This document shows, one piece after another, positions 7,912-14,506 of a stretch of DNA of 29,866 nt (positions are counted from its first letter, which is position 1; the number at the start of each line of letters is the position of its first letter). The notes below the pieces were generated by a model. The model worked only from the letters and a program-made list of their open reading frames with translations, searched no databases and was not told where the DNA came from. The stretch lies in assembly GCA_900313285.1 (NCBI GenBank), contig OMQP01000015.1, forward strand, positions 1 through 29,866, given 5' to 3'. This DNA is from an uncultured Pseudomonadota bacterium (GTDB lineage: Bacteria; Pseudomonadota; Alphaproteobacteria; Rs-D84). The position numbers and the translations under genes were made by a program.

Positions 7912-8370
7912 TTTAATATTCAATCCAGTGCATTTTTTACAAAATTTTTCCAAACTGTCAAAATTTAATATGTTACCATTATAATTTTGATTAAACATCG
8001 TGTTTGTGCTGTTTGTTGATAGCGCACCAATTTCAGCGCTTATTACCTGTCCCAATGTTTTGTTCGCATACCCGATACCCAGTTCGGTTAATTTTATTAT
8101 GTGTTTTGTTATTGTTATGTATCCATCCTTTTCCCATTGATTGATTACAACGCTGACGAATTGTTTTGAAACATTACAATATTTAACCAATTTTGTTTGT
8201 GTGTAATCCGTATCTGTATCCAACAACAGAAAAAATAATATCATACTTTTGCCATATGACTTTTTATCACCTTTTTTCGCAACAGTTATATTTTTTGCAA
8301 ATTCAGCAGATATTAAATTGATAAGTTTATGCAATTTAATCAGTGTTGCATATTGTGTATTCTGTGTCAT
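7909..8370 (-). CDS. Winged helix-turn-helix regulator (MarR-like), 153 aa
   Basis: No specific family is recognised, but residues about 57-85 (YTQTKLVKYCNVSKQFVSVV...WEKDGYI) have the pattern of a MarR-type recognition helix followed by a wing (GYITITKHIIKLTELG). Helices on both sides could form the dimer interface. I prefer the ATG at 8370, preceded by GGGGTG; a GTG at 8376 is possible. It is divergent from the methyltransferase gene, and its own promoter contains a 7-bp inverted repeat between -35 and -10. Autorepression, and possibly control of the methyltransferase, is inferred. The C-terminal 40 residues are Asn/Thr-rich and less structured. Confidence 0.72.
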   Translation of the reverse strand: MTQNTQYATLIKLHKLINLISAEFAKNITVAKKGDKKSYGKSMILFFLLLDTDTDYTQTKLVKYCNVSKQFVSVVINQWEKDGYITITKHIIKLTELGIGYANKTLGQVISAEIGALSTNSTNTMFNQNYNGNILNFDSLEKFCKKCTGLNIK

Positions 8371-8397
8371 TTTCACCCCATTTTTTTATTTAACCAC

Positions 8398-8426
8398 ATT
8401 ATAAAGTCCAATAAAGGACTTTGCAA
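8398..8426 (-). promoter_or_regulatory. Promoter of the wHTH gene with inverted-repeat operator in its spacer
   Basis: On the reverse strand, TTGCAA (8426-8421), an exact 17-bp spacer, and TATAAT (8403-8398). The inverted repeat AAAGTCC (8403-8409) / GGACTTT (8416-8422), with a 6-nt centre, fills the spacer and touches both hexamers. Confidence 0.78.
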
Positions 8427-8537
8427 TTTTTTATTTGTGCTGCTGTGTCCCCCTAAAATCAAGGGATTCAAAAAAATTTTTACCAAACATCAAAACGACC
8501 ATTTCCCAACAAATTCTAAATTTTGAATTTTTTGTGA

Positions 8538-8592
8538 TTTTTTGCGTCCTGCAAAAAAAACGACACAAAAAATTTATTTGTATAAATGTCGT
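8538..8592 (+). promoter_or_regulatory. Methyltransferase leader with two inverted repeats and a weak -10
   Basis: TTTTTTGC-GTCCT-GCAAAAAA (8538-8558) and ACGACA (8560-8565) / TGTCGT (8587-8592) are inverted repeats upstream of the methyltransferase. TATAAA at 8581-8586 is a plausible -10, but I see no convincing -35. AAAGGAG at about 8598-8604 is the ribosome binding site. Confidence 0.4.
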
Positions 8593-8612
8593 AATAGAAA
8601 GGAGTAAAAATT

Positions 8613-9773
8613 ATGGCAAATCAATTATTGTTTGAATTGTTTTCAAACGAAAATGTTGTTCCTGCTGTTGTTGGGAATAACACAAACGACAAAATTAATT
8701 ATTGCACAATAGGATGCTGCAGCGGGTTATTTGAATATTACCTGCCTGAATTGGGTTTTCAATCCAGTGTAAGTTGTGAAATCGACCCTTTGCGTGCCCA
8801 TTTTTATACTGAGATGCATGATGGCACACACATGGTGTGTAAAAGTGTTGCAGACCCAGACGCCAAGGTTGAAATTATCGACTGGTGTAAAAAAACAAAT
8901 GTCCAGTTGTTAATTTATACATTACCGTGTCAAGGCAGTTCAACCCTATCAGGGAAAAGTGCAAGAAAAAAGAATAAAGACCCAAGAAATTGGTTGTTTG
9001 AAGATGTTTTTGACATCGCTGAACAGGTTAAACCAAAATGGTTTATCGGTGAAAATGTTGTTGGTTATTACAAAAATAAAAAACGCGGTAAAACCAGCGA
9101 ACAAATAATGCGAACGCGCGCAAAACGCATTGGTTATAAAGTAAAATTTGTAACATTGGATGCAGCCGATTATGGCACCGCACAACGCCGCAAGCGCCGA
9201 TATATGTTGGCGTATCTTGGTAATAAAGAATGGAATGTTCCGGCACCAACAACGCCAAAGCCAAAAACAATCCGCGACGCGATTGGGCATTTGCCATCGT
9301 TAGAAGCGGGACAGGACAGTGGTATTTTATATCACAAAGCGCCAAATGTTCGTGCTGATTTGGTTGAATTGGTAAGACACACGCCGACAGGTTGCAACAT
9401 TAAAAATAATCCTGCACCGTTTAATGTGGCGTATAAAAAGGATGGTATAACACCATTGCAATATAAATTTGCTGGTGTTTTTGAACGCAGCGGATGGGAT
9501 GAGCCAGCACACACCATCACAACAGGTTCCGCAAGTATAATGGCAACATTTGGAATCCATCCAGGTAATTTTATTGGGTATGATGAAAATGGTTTACCAT
9601 TATATGATAATGCGCGACCAAGGACTGTTTTGGAACAGATATTGTTATCGGGATTACCTGAAACATTCCGTTTCCCAGATGATATGTCTGAAACACAAAT
9701 GCGTATCGCACTTGGCGAAATCGCATTACCGTTGATGTTGAAAATGTTTATTGAAAACAGACCAACGGATTAA
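8613..9773 (+). CDS. DNA (cytosine-5)-methyltransferase, orphan
   Basis: 386 aa. It transfers a methyl group from SAM to C5 of cytosine in DNA. Motifs in order: I as IGCCSG (33-38, a variant of the usual FxGxG); IV with the catalytic PCQ (105-107); VI as ENV (147-149); VIII as QRRKRR (191-196). The target-recognition stretch follows (about 225-330, ending in the conserved WDEPAHTIT), then GLPETFRFPDD and motif X (GEIALPLML). All catalytic motifs are intact. A strong AAAGGAG precedes the ATG. No restriction endonuclease or Vsr nuclease is seen nearby, so it is probably a solitary methylase that protects the element or regulates genes. Its recognition sequence cannot be read from the protein. 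Confidence 0.92.
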   Translation: MANQLLFELFSNENVVPAVVGNNTNDKINYCTIGCCSGLFEYYLPELGFQSSVSCEIDPLRAHFYTEMHDGTHMVCKSVADPDAKVEIIDWCKKTNVQLLIYTLPCQGSSTLSGKSARKKNKDPRNWLFEDVFDIAEQVKPKWFIGENVVGYYKNKKRGKTSEQIMRTRAKRIGYKVKFVTLDAADYGTAQRRKRRYMLAYLGNKEWNVPAPTTPKPKTIRDAIGHLPSLEAGQDSGILYHKAPNVRADLVELVRHTPTGCNIKNNPAPFNVAYKKDGITPLQYKFAGVFERSGWDEPAHTITTGSASIMATFGIHPGNFIGYDENGLPLYDNARPRTVLEQILLSGLPETFRFPDDMSETQMRIALGEIALPLMLKMFIENRPTD

Positions 9774-9794
9774 TGCCGGAGCAGTTGTGCTTTG

Positions 9795-9823
9795 AAAACT
9801 GGGACCACACATCCCAGTTTTTT
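9795..9823 (+). terminator. Terminator of the methyltransferase gene
   Basis: A perfect 10-bp stem AAAACTGGGA/TCCCAGTTTT with a 7-nt loop, followed by T residues, 22 bp after the stop. Confidence 0.92.
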
Positions 9824-10072
9824 AATTTCAAAAATAATTCCGACAGCGTTATTAACCGGAAAAAACGGTTCTATCCAATATATTGACGCTGAATGGGATG
9901 TGGACTTTCGGCAATGTTTTTGACGATAAACATAGACGCATTGACATTCTGGTCTGTTGGTTGGATGGAAAATTAACCTGCGAAAACACAAATCGCGCTG
10001 TTAATTTTTTTTACCTTTTTTTAAACAATTCAACCACAACACAGAAACAACAAACACAAACGTTCTAATTTA
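9824..10072. other. Region without a confident gene
   Basis: Between the methyltransferase terminator and the Rep inverted repeat I find no convincing gene. Fragments such as IDAEWDVDFRQC (ending at a TGA near 9914) and FDDKHRRIDILVCWLDGKL in the adjoining frame look faintly protein-like. They may be a decayed small gene split by a frameshift. The last 60 bases are low-complexity (ACAACACAGAAACAACAAACACAAAC). Confidence 0.4.
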
Positions 10073-10149
10073 TGTAATTATCACAGATACGGAAAGAATC
10101 ATAAAATCCACCACATCCCAAATTGATTCAATCTGTGTCTGTGATTACA
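10073..10149 (+). repeat. Long imperfect inverted repeat immediately upstream of the Rep-like gene
   Basis: The left arm 10080-10101 and right arm 10124-10145 (22 nt each) pair at 20 of 22 positions, counting two G-T pairs, with two adjacent A-A mismatches. TGTAA (10073-10077) and TTACA (10145-10149) could add pairs with a small bulge. The 22-nt loop (10102-10123) contains TCCACCACAT, complementary to GGTGG-type sequences at the start of the gene. Confidence 0.85.
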
Positions 10150-10153
10150 AAAG

Positions 10154-10900
10154 ATGGTGGTAAAAATGATAAATACAGATATGGTGGATGTATACAAAAT
10201 TGACTGTGTAATTCGTAAAAACGCTAAACAAACATTAATTTTAAGACGGAAAATTTGCGATTGGTTATGCGAATTTGCACCGACACACTTTATTTCAATA
10301 CAATTCCCAACAAATCAACGCAGTAAAAGCATGGAAATATCGCGTAATCTTTTGCGTGATGTTATGAAATATTTTGAAAAACAGTTGAATCCAAGACACT
10401 GGTTCAAAAAACAGTTATTATTTATCGGATTTGCAGAACGAAATACCGCTGACAAATGGCACTTTCACCTGTTTTTACACAATAACAGATACCATAATGA
10501 TAAAATAATCAAGGCGGTGAATAAAACCATCAAACATTTTAAGTATTCGCCAACCGTAATTGATATACAAACGATAAACCGGACACAATGTAAATCGTAT
10601 TTTTATGCGACCAAGGACATCAAAGCCGATAAACAAGCCCATTTTGATGATAATCGGGTATTTTTATCAACGGAAATGTTTCCTGAACGCATAAAACATC
10701 CCAAATTTGCAAATAAACCCTTCGTGGTTGCCCCTTTGACTAGCAGGATACAAACATACAAGCCAAATCAAATCGGAGCAGCCACGCGTCAAAATTTTGA
10801 TTTTTACAAAAAACAACCCACCGACACAGAATCAGTGGGTTATCGTCGTCATAAAATCAGGATTTATTTCCCAAATAATACGCGGCCTGTTTTATCATAG
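10154..10900 (+). CDS. HUH-type replication-initiator-like protein (rolling-circle Rep)
   Basis: 248 aa from the ATG at 10154 (244 from 10166, which has GGTGG upstream). Motif I-like FISIQF is at 46-51. The metal-binding HUH is His103-Phe-His105 in KWHFHLFLH, with Glu95 just before it. A motif III candidate is Tyr149-Phe-Tyr151-Ala-Thr-Lys154. This order and spacing fit a nicking HUH endonuclease that opens one strand at an origin hairpin. The large inverted repeat right upstream is the expected kind of target. The basic C terminus (about 190-248) has no recognised helicase domain. It could instead be a small relaxase or transposase-like HUH protein, but the two-His motif favours Rep. No close family is recognised. 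Confidence 0.72.
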   Translation: MVVKMINTDMVDVYKIDCVIRKNAKQTLILRRKICDWLCEFAPTHFISIQFPTNQRSKSMEISRNLLRDVMKYFEKQLNPRHWFKKQLLFIGFAERNTADKWHFHLFLHNNRYHNDKIIKAVNKTIKHFKYSPTVIDIQTINRTQCKSYFYATKDIKADKQAHFDDNRVFLSTEMFPERIKHPKFANKPFVVAPLTSRIQTYKPNQIGAATRQNFDFYKKQPTDTESVGYRRHKIRIYFPNNTRPVLS

Positions 10901-11040
10901 GTCCAAATCGTTGAATTGTATTTGATACTGATTGATTCCGCAGTATACCCGACACATTCACCGCATTTTATAAACAGGGTTACGCCTTTTTCGTTTAAAA
11001 CGCGGACATTATTGCCAACCTGTTGAATTGCTGCAATCAT
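10864..11040 (-). CDS. Small 58-aa beta-rich protein
   Basis: Reads MIAAIQQVGNNVRVLNEKG at the N terminus and ends IWTYDKTGRVLFGK. It alternates hydrophobic and polar residues in strand-like units (VRVLNEKGVTLFIK, ECVGYTAESISIKYN, STIWTYDKTGR), suggesting a small beta sheet. From memory, similarly built tiny proteins (a VGYT...SIK...YD.KG pattern) occur in phages and mobile elements. AGGTAG lies about 7 nt before the ATG. Its 3' end overlaps the convergent Rep-like gene by 37 bp. It follows the next gene by 14 bp on the same strand, so they are probably co-transcribed. Function unknown. Confidence 0.75.
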   Translation of the reverse strand: MIAAIQQVGNNVRVLNEKGVTLFIKCGECVGYTAESISIKYNSTIWTYDKTGRVLFGK

Positions 11041-11054
11041 TTCAACTACCTTTT

Positions 11055-11333
11055 TTATGCAACCTGTGATTCAGACATAAATTTTTTGAGTTGGACCAAA
11101 CTTGAACGCACCGAGCGTGATACCATGCGTCCACGCACACTGTGCACGCCCGTTGCACAATACATCGGTAATATTTCCGCGATTGAATCACCCAGTTGTT
11201 CAATCGTTTTACCTTCCCAGGCACATACACGCTTTAAAGACCGGCAATAGTCGTATATTGTGCTGGGTTTTTGCGATTGTGTTACGGCTTTAAATCCGCG
11301 TGATTCAAGCCAATTTGCATAATTTTTTAACAT
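11055..11333 (-). CDS. Small protein resembling a lone integrase SAM-like (core-binding) domain, 92 aa
   Basis: The ATG at 11333 is chosen because AAAGGATG sits about 8 nt upstream; an ATG at 11342 is too close to that site. The sequence begins LKNYANWLESRGFKAVTQSQ and continues with STIYDYCRSLKRVCAWEG and VRSSLVQLKKFMSES. This four-helix pattern is like the N-terminal SAM-like domain of tyrosine recombinases, without any catalytic domain. It could be a DNA-binding accessory factor (excisionase-like or integrase competitor). First gene of a two-gene reverse-strand unit with the 58-aa gene. Confidence 0.68.
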   Translation of the reverse strand: MLKNYANWLESRGFKAVTQSQKPSTIYDYCRSLKRVCAWEGKTIEQLGDSIAEILPMYCATGVHSVRGRMVSRSVRSSLVQLKKFMSESQVA

Positions 11334-11367
11334 TTGTTTCATCCTTTTGTTTAGGTTTTACAATAAA

Positions 11368-11397
11368 ATTATGCCGCGCACTTTTAAAAATGTACAA
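11368..11397 (-). promoter_or_regulatory. Probable promoter of the two-gene reverse-strand unit
   Basis: On the reverse strand, TTGTAC (11397-11392), an 18-bp spacer, and CATAAT (11373-11368), followed by a leader of about 30 nt to AAAGGA and the ATG at 11333. Confidence 0.5.
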
Positions 11398-11534
11398 TAT
11401 TTTTTCCTAGAATTCCGGGGCAGACAAAGGGATTAACATCACAAAAACACAAAACCGATAATTTACTATTAAATCGGCATAGTTAATAAATAAACTATAT
11501 GATTTGAATAGGTTATAAAGCCAACTACGCCCAA

Positions 11535-11630
11535 ATGGTTGAATTTTACGGTATGGATTACACCATTGTTGTTAAAACACACATAAACAATCCAAATTCA
11601 AGCCGTGGACAACGAAAATGCTTAATCTAA
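11535..11630 (+). pseudogene. Possible short or decayed coding fragment
   Basis: The frame from GGTTATAAAGCC (11511) to TAA at 11628 has natural-looking codons and protein-like text (YAQMVEFYGMDYTIVVKTHI), but it is only 31 codons from its ATG and has no ribosome binding site. An in-frame TGA lies just before 11508. It may be the C-terminal remnant of a lost gene. The remainder of 11343-11639 holds the promoter above and small inverted repeats such as ATAGTT/AACTAT (11479-11498). Confidence 0.3.
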
Positions 11631-11639
11631 GATAGGTGA

Positions 11640-12560
11640 TTATTTCTCTGTGTCAGCAGTTTTTGGCAAACAATATTTATGTTTATCCACAAAATCCATA
11701 GCTTTTAGCAATATAGTTGAAACTTCGTCTTTTCCTTTTTGATTTGTTCCTGCTAAAATTGTTTCACATTGTAATACTTTGGAATATATCGCTTTTTTCC
11801 ATAATTCATTATCTTTATAAACTTTTACAATTTCGTCATCAGAAAATGTATACACCCCCCATGTGCCACATGCACTGATATGTGCGGCATCAGTATCGTT
11901 TTGTTTAAGTTTTTTGGCGGTATAATTCAGACTGTTTACAATCAAATGCGTCCTTTTACATTCTACAGAAGATTTATTATAAAAATTTAAGTATCCTATC
12001 GCACCTATACCCAACAACAATATTATACCAGTTATAATGTATACTTTATTTTTACGATTGGCTATTTTTGATACTGGTTTTATATGAATATTATTTTTTT
12101 TATCTAATATACTCTTTTTTATTTTGCTAAAACTTACGGTTAGCGCCCACACCAGTGAGATACAATAAAGAATTGTTCCAAACGGTAAAAAACACAATGC
12201 AGACAACCAAATAATCCAACTTTTATTTTTGTTTTCACTATACAATGCTAAATATATAGGTAGCCCAACCAAACATACACATAAACCTATTAGTATTAAT
12301 AAAACTTCTATTTGTTGTATTCCTTGATATTGGAACCCATACTTTAACAATAATTTAGCATTTATATCCAAAGCCATTAATATTGAAGCAGGCAAAGAAT
12401 ACAGCAATGTTTTTCTTTCTATTATTTTTTGTTTGCTATTATCTGCAACAGGTTTTGATGTGTTCGCATCTTTTTTTGAACTTGTAAACATCAACTTTCC
12501 GACCTTATAAACAAGGAATAATAAAAAAACTATAAGAATCACAATACTGACGATTTCCAT
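11640..12560 (-). CDS. Multi-pass membrane protein of unknown function (306 aa)
   Basis: Not recognised. Predicted membrane segments are about 3-20, 84-108, 115-144 (one or two helices) and 173-193. Between the first and second lies a polar stretch rich in Lys/Ser/Asp. The C-terminal about 110 residues are soluble, with a Cys pair region (SVECKRTH, AHISACGTWG, KVLQCETI) that suggests a non-cytoplasmic disulphide-bearing domain. It starts 18 bp after the lipoprotein gene on the same strand, so the two form an operon and may work together in the envelope. Cargo of the integrated element. Confidence 0.72.
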   Translation of the reverse strand: MEIVSIVILIVFLLFLVYKVGKLMFTSSKKDANTSKPVADNSKQKIIERKTLLYSLPASILMALDINAKLLLKYGFQYQGIQQIEVLLILIGLCVCLVGLPIYLALYSENKNKSWIIWLSALCFLPFGTILYCISLVWALTVSFSKIKKSILDKKNNIHIKPVSKIANRKNKVYIITGIILLLGIGAIGYLNFYNKSSVECKRTHLIVNSLNYTAKKLKQNDTDAAHISACGTWGVYTFSDDEIVKVYKDNELWKKAIYSKVLQCETILAGTNQKGKDEVSTILLKAMDFVDKHKYCLPKTADTEK

Positions 12561-12578
12561 ATTCTGTCCTTTTTAATA

Positions 12579-13271
12579 TTATTGTAGGTTTAGATATTTA
12601 TCTGCACAGTTAATAGTAGCTTGTTCTGCAATTTGTACTTTTTGAGGCATTGTCTTCGATTGATATTTGTGGATAATATCCTCTTTTGCTTCAGATACAC
12701 AATTACAGTAATTAATTATATTCTTAGAATATTTATTTTTCAAAGCGGTTTCATCAAAAGCAATGTTTTGCTTTTCATATTCTTGGCGTATTTCGTTAAA
12801 TGTATTTTTTACACAAAATGCCAACTGTGCATCCTTTGATTGATTGAGAAAAGCACTTACAGTTGTTGTTTGACACTTTTGAATTGCTTCATCTGGCATT
12901 AAACCGCCATAAATCATATCCGAACAAGTGCATTTTGCAAAATCATTAAATGTGCTTTCTGGGATAAAATCACGAATATTCTGTTCAGGAACCCCATACT
13001 TTTTAGATAGCTGACTATAAATAATATTTACAGGAAGTGATTGAACACATTCATCGTATTGTGTCGGCACGCCCTGTCTTTTCAATTCAATCAAATGTTC
13101 TTGTTGTGTCCGTTGATTTATTGTATTTATATATGTTTTACATTCCGTTGATGATAATTTTAAACCGGCATCCTTACACCATTGTTTTTGTGCAACAGAC
13201 ATCTCAGTAGCAGATGTTTGAGTTTGACACGCACTCAAAAATACAAACACTATTAATAATACAAACCGCAT
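12579..13271 (-). CDS. Cysteine-rich predicted lipoprotein with internal duplication (230 aa)
   Basis: Signal peptide with lipobox L-S-A-Cys15. The mature protein has a repeated architecture. Unit A runs from Cys75-Val76 to Cys114-x-Cys116 and then Cys133. Unit B runs from Cys153-Val154 to Cys189-x-Cys191 and then Cys222. Each unit has helical Lys/Glu/Gln-rich sequence between the cysteines. This suggests an internally duplicated disulphide-bonded helical domain in the periplasm. An AAGGAG ribosome binding site precedes the ATG. It heads an operon with the membrane protein and diverges from the 13476 gene. No family recognised. Confidence 0.75.
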   Translation of the reverse strand: MRFVLLIVFVFLSACQTQTSATEMSVAQKQWCKDAGLKLSSTECKTYINTINQRTQQEHLIELKRQGVPTQYDECVQSLPVNIIYSQLSKKYGVPEQNIRDFIPESTFNDFAKCTCSDMIYGGLMPDEAIQKCQTTTVSAFLNQSKDAQLAFCVKNTFNEIRQEYEKQNIAFDETALKNKYSKNIINYCNCVSEAKEDIIHKYQSKTMPQKVQIAEQATINCADKYLNLQ

Positions 13272-13421
13272 AAAAATCTCCTTAATATAAAAAACAAAAG
13301 AATATCAAGAATCAATTCCTCAATTTCAATTCGACTATACCCCATTGATTATAAAATGTAAATACCAATTTGAAAATTTATATAACCACATCTGTCGCCT
13401 ATGGTTACAAATTCGTTTTTC

Positions 13422-13450
13422 TTGCAAACCTAGTGTATTTTCAATACTAT
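13422..13450 (+). promoter_or_regulatory. Probable promoter of the 13476 gene
   Basis: TTGCAA (13422-13427), 17-bp spacer, TACTAT (13445-13450), followed by ACAAAGGAG and the ATG at 13476. The -35 is identical to that of the wHTH gene in the same element. Confidence 0.5.
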
Positions 13451-13475
13451 TTTCAATGACAAAGGAGCAAAAAAA

Positions 13476-14297
13476 ATGTCACAATATGATAAAGTGTTTG
13501 ATTGTATAAAAGCAATTTTTACATATTATGCCGAACGAACAGATATATTAAAAACGCTATCAATCAATTATTTGTTGAAAAAGAATGCAATGGATATCGA
13601 TTGTATCGCAACTTTGGCAAAATTGCAGAACGCCAATAATGTAGATTACGCACAACAAATAATGGTAATAGTTAGGAGTTTTATTGAATCTTCGATATTG
13701 TTTATCTTTTTATTAAAAAACAAAGAACAGCGTATCCAATATCAACAAGATAGCCAATTATTGTTGTTTAAAAATGCTTTCATGGAATACAAATATGCTT
13801 TAACCGGCAAATTTGATACATTGATGGCACAAAGCGGTTTTACCAAAGAACTGCTACAACAAGGGATGATAGATACATATAATAACTTATCGGATTCAAA
13901 CAAAACCAGAATATTAACCGAAATACAACAAACAGAATTTGTTTTTGTACAAACAACCGTTTCAAAATTAGATGATTTTTTGAAAAAGTTTAAACCAATT
14001 TCTTTCAGGGTCAGAACGATGTGGAAATACTTAAATGATGGAATTGAAATAAACGGCAAAACAATAGAGGATTTGACTAAGTTGGATTATAATACCGCAT
14101 CACAGTTCACGCATAATATTTACCCTTTGCATAGGCCTTGTATTTATGATGCTGCAAGAATTTGCTTTTCATTAGCAAATATAACTTGCGCAATTATTAA
14201 AGATGAGTACAAACAAGAGGTGTCAGATGATGTGCGACAACAAATTTTCAATGCATACATTATATTACATCCAGAAGATTCAAATCAAATTCAATAA
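13476..14297 (+). CDS. 273-aa cytosolic cargo protein, possibly DUF5677-like
   Basis: Almost entirely helical with no signal peptide. The segment IMVIVRSFIESSILFIFLLK (about 63-82) and a later SQFTHNIYPLHRPCIYDAAR block resemble the Arg...Glu helix and the Ser-x-x-x-His motif of DUF5677-type proteins. The match is from pattern memory only. A strong AAAGGAG precedes the ATG. It is the last gene before the right att site, a common position for cargo such as defence genes, but no defence function can be shown. Confidence 0.68.
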   Translation: MSQYDKVFDCIKAIFTYYAERTDILKTLSINYLLKKNAMDIDCIATLAKLQNANNVDYAQQIMVIVRSFIESSILFIFLLKNKEQRIQYQQDSQLLLFKNAFMEYKYALTGKFDTLMAQSGFTKELLQQGMIDTYNNLSDSNKTRILTEIQQTEFVFVQTTVSKLDDFLKKFKPISFRVRTMWKYLNDGIEINGKTIEDLTKLDYNTASQFTHNIYPLHRPCIYDAARICFSLANITCAIIKDEYKQEVSDDVRQQIFNAYIILHPEDSNQIQ

Positions 14298-14360
14298 AAT
14301 GTCAAAAAACAGGTCATAATTAAAAAACACTTTACATTTGGCGAAAAATGCGTTATTTTT

Positions 14361-14400
14361 GAAAAGTGCTAAGCAAAGTGTCAGGCAAACTGATAAAAAA
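14361..14400 (+). pseudogene. Possible remnant of an integrase 5' end near attR
   Basis: 14362-14389 matches 6199-6226, the first codons of the integrase gene, at 23 of 28 bases. In the equivalent frame it reads Glu-Lys-Cys-stop-Ala-Lys-Cys-Gln-Ala-Asn-stop against Lys-Lys-Cys-Lys-Ala-Asn-Cys-Gln-Ala-Asn in the integrase. It is either a relic of an earlier element or a shared arm-type binding site. Confidence 0.4.
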
Positions 14401-14462
14401 GCAGGTAAAAAGCGGTCAAAAGGGTTAAAAAATTGGCTAAAAATGGTCAAATGCGTTCCCCT

Positions 14463-14481
14463 TTGCTCGCACCAAAGTTTT
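14463..14481 (+). repeat. attR: 19-bp direct repeat of the tRNA-Gly 3' end
   Basis: Identical to 6032-6050. It is followed immediately by a terminator hairpin that would have lain directly behind tRNA-Gly before integration. Confidence 0.93.
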
Positions 14482-14506
14482 AAAACCGTCCGAAAGGGCG
14501 GTTTTT
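14482..14506 (+). terminator. Displaced original terminator of tRNA-Gly
   Basis: AAAACCGTCC-GAAA-GGGCGGTTTTT: a stem with a GAAA tetraloop (one G-T pair) and a T run, starting right after attR. Confidence 0.8.

Larger units (their letters stand above)
6032..14481. mobile_element. Integrative element in tRNA-Gly with tyrosine integrase, HUH Rep-like gene and orphan methyltransferase
   Basis: The element is bounded by 19-bp perfect direct repeats derived from the tRNA 3' end (6032-6050 and 14463-14481). The integrase sits next to the tRNA and reads away from it, the classic layout. Contents in order: integrase (+), palindrome cluster, wHTH regulator (-), m5C methyltransferase (+), long inverted repeat, HUH Rep-like gene (+), two tiny genes (-), membrane protein and lipoprotein (-), and a 273-aa protein (+). 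No recognisable conjugation, capsid or terminase genes. The boundaries are seen directly; autonomous replication as a circular form is inferred from the Rep-like gene. Confidence 0.88.

Noticed and set aside
7715..7984. 89-codon frame over the palindrome cluster
   Set aside because: The Pro/Tyr/Arg-rich text is produced by the palindromes, and it runs through a terminator and into the opposite-strand regulator.
9770..10068. Frames of 61-73 codons on both strands between methyltransferase and rep
   Set aside because: No ribosome binding sites, and the reverse frame crosses the methyltransferase terminator; at most a decayed gene.
11023..11293. Frames of 62-75 codons overlapping the SAM-like gene
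   Set aside because: They are shadows of the 11055-11333 reverse-strand gene, which has the better ribosome binding site and protein pattern.
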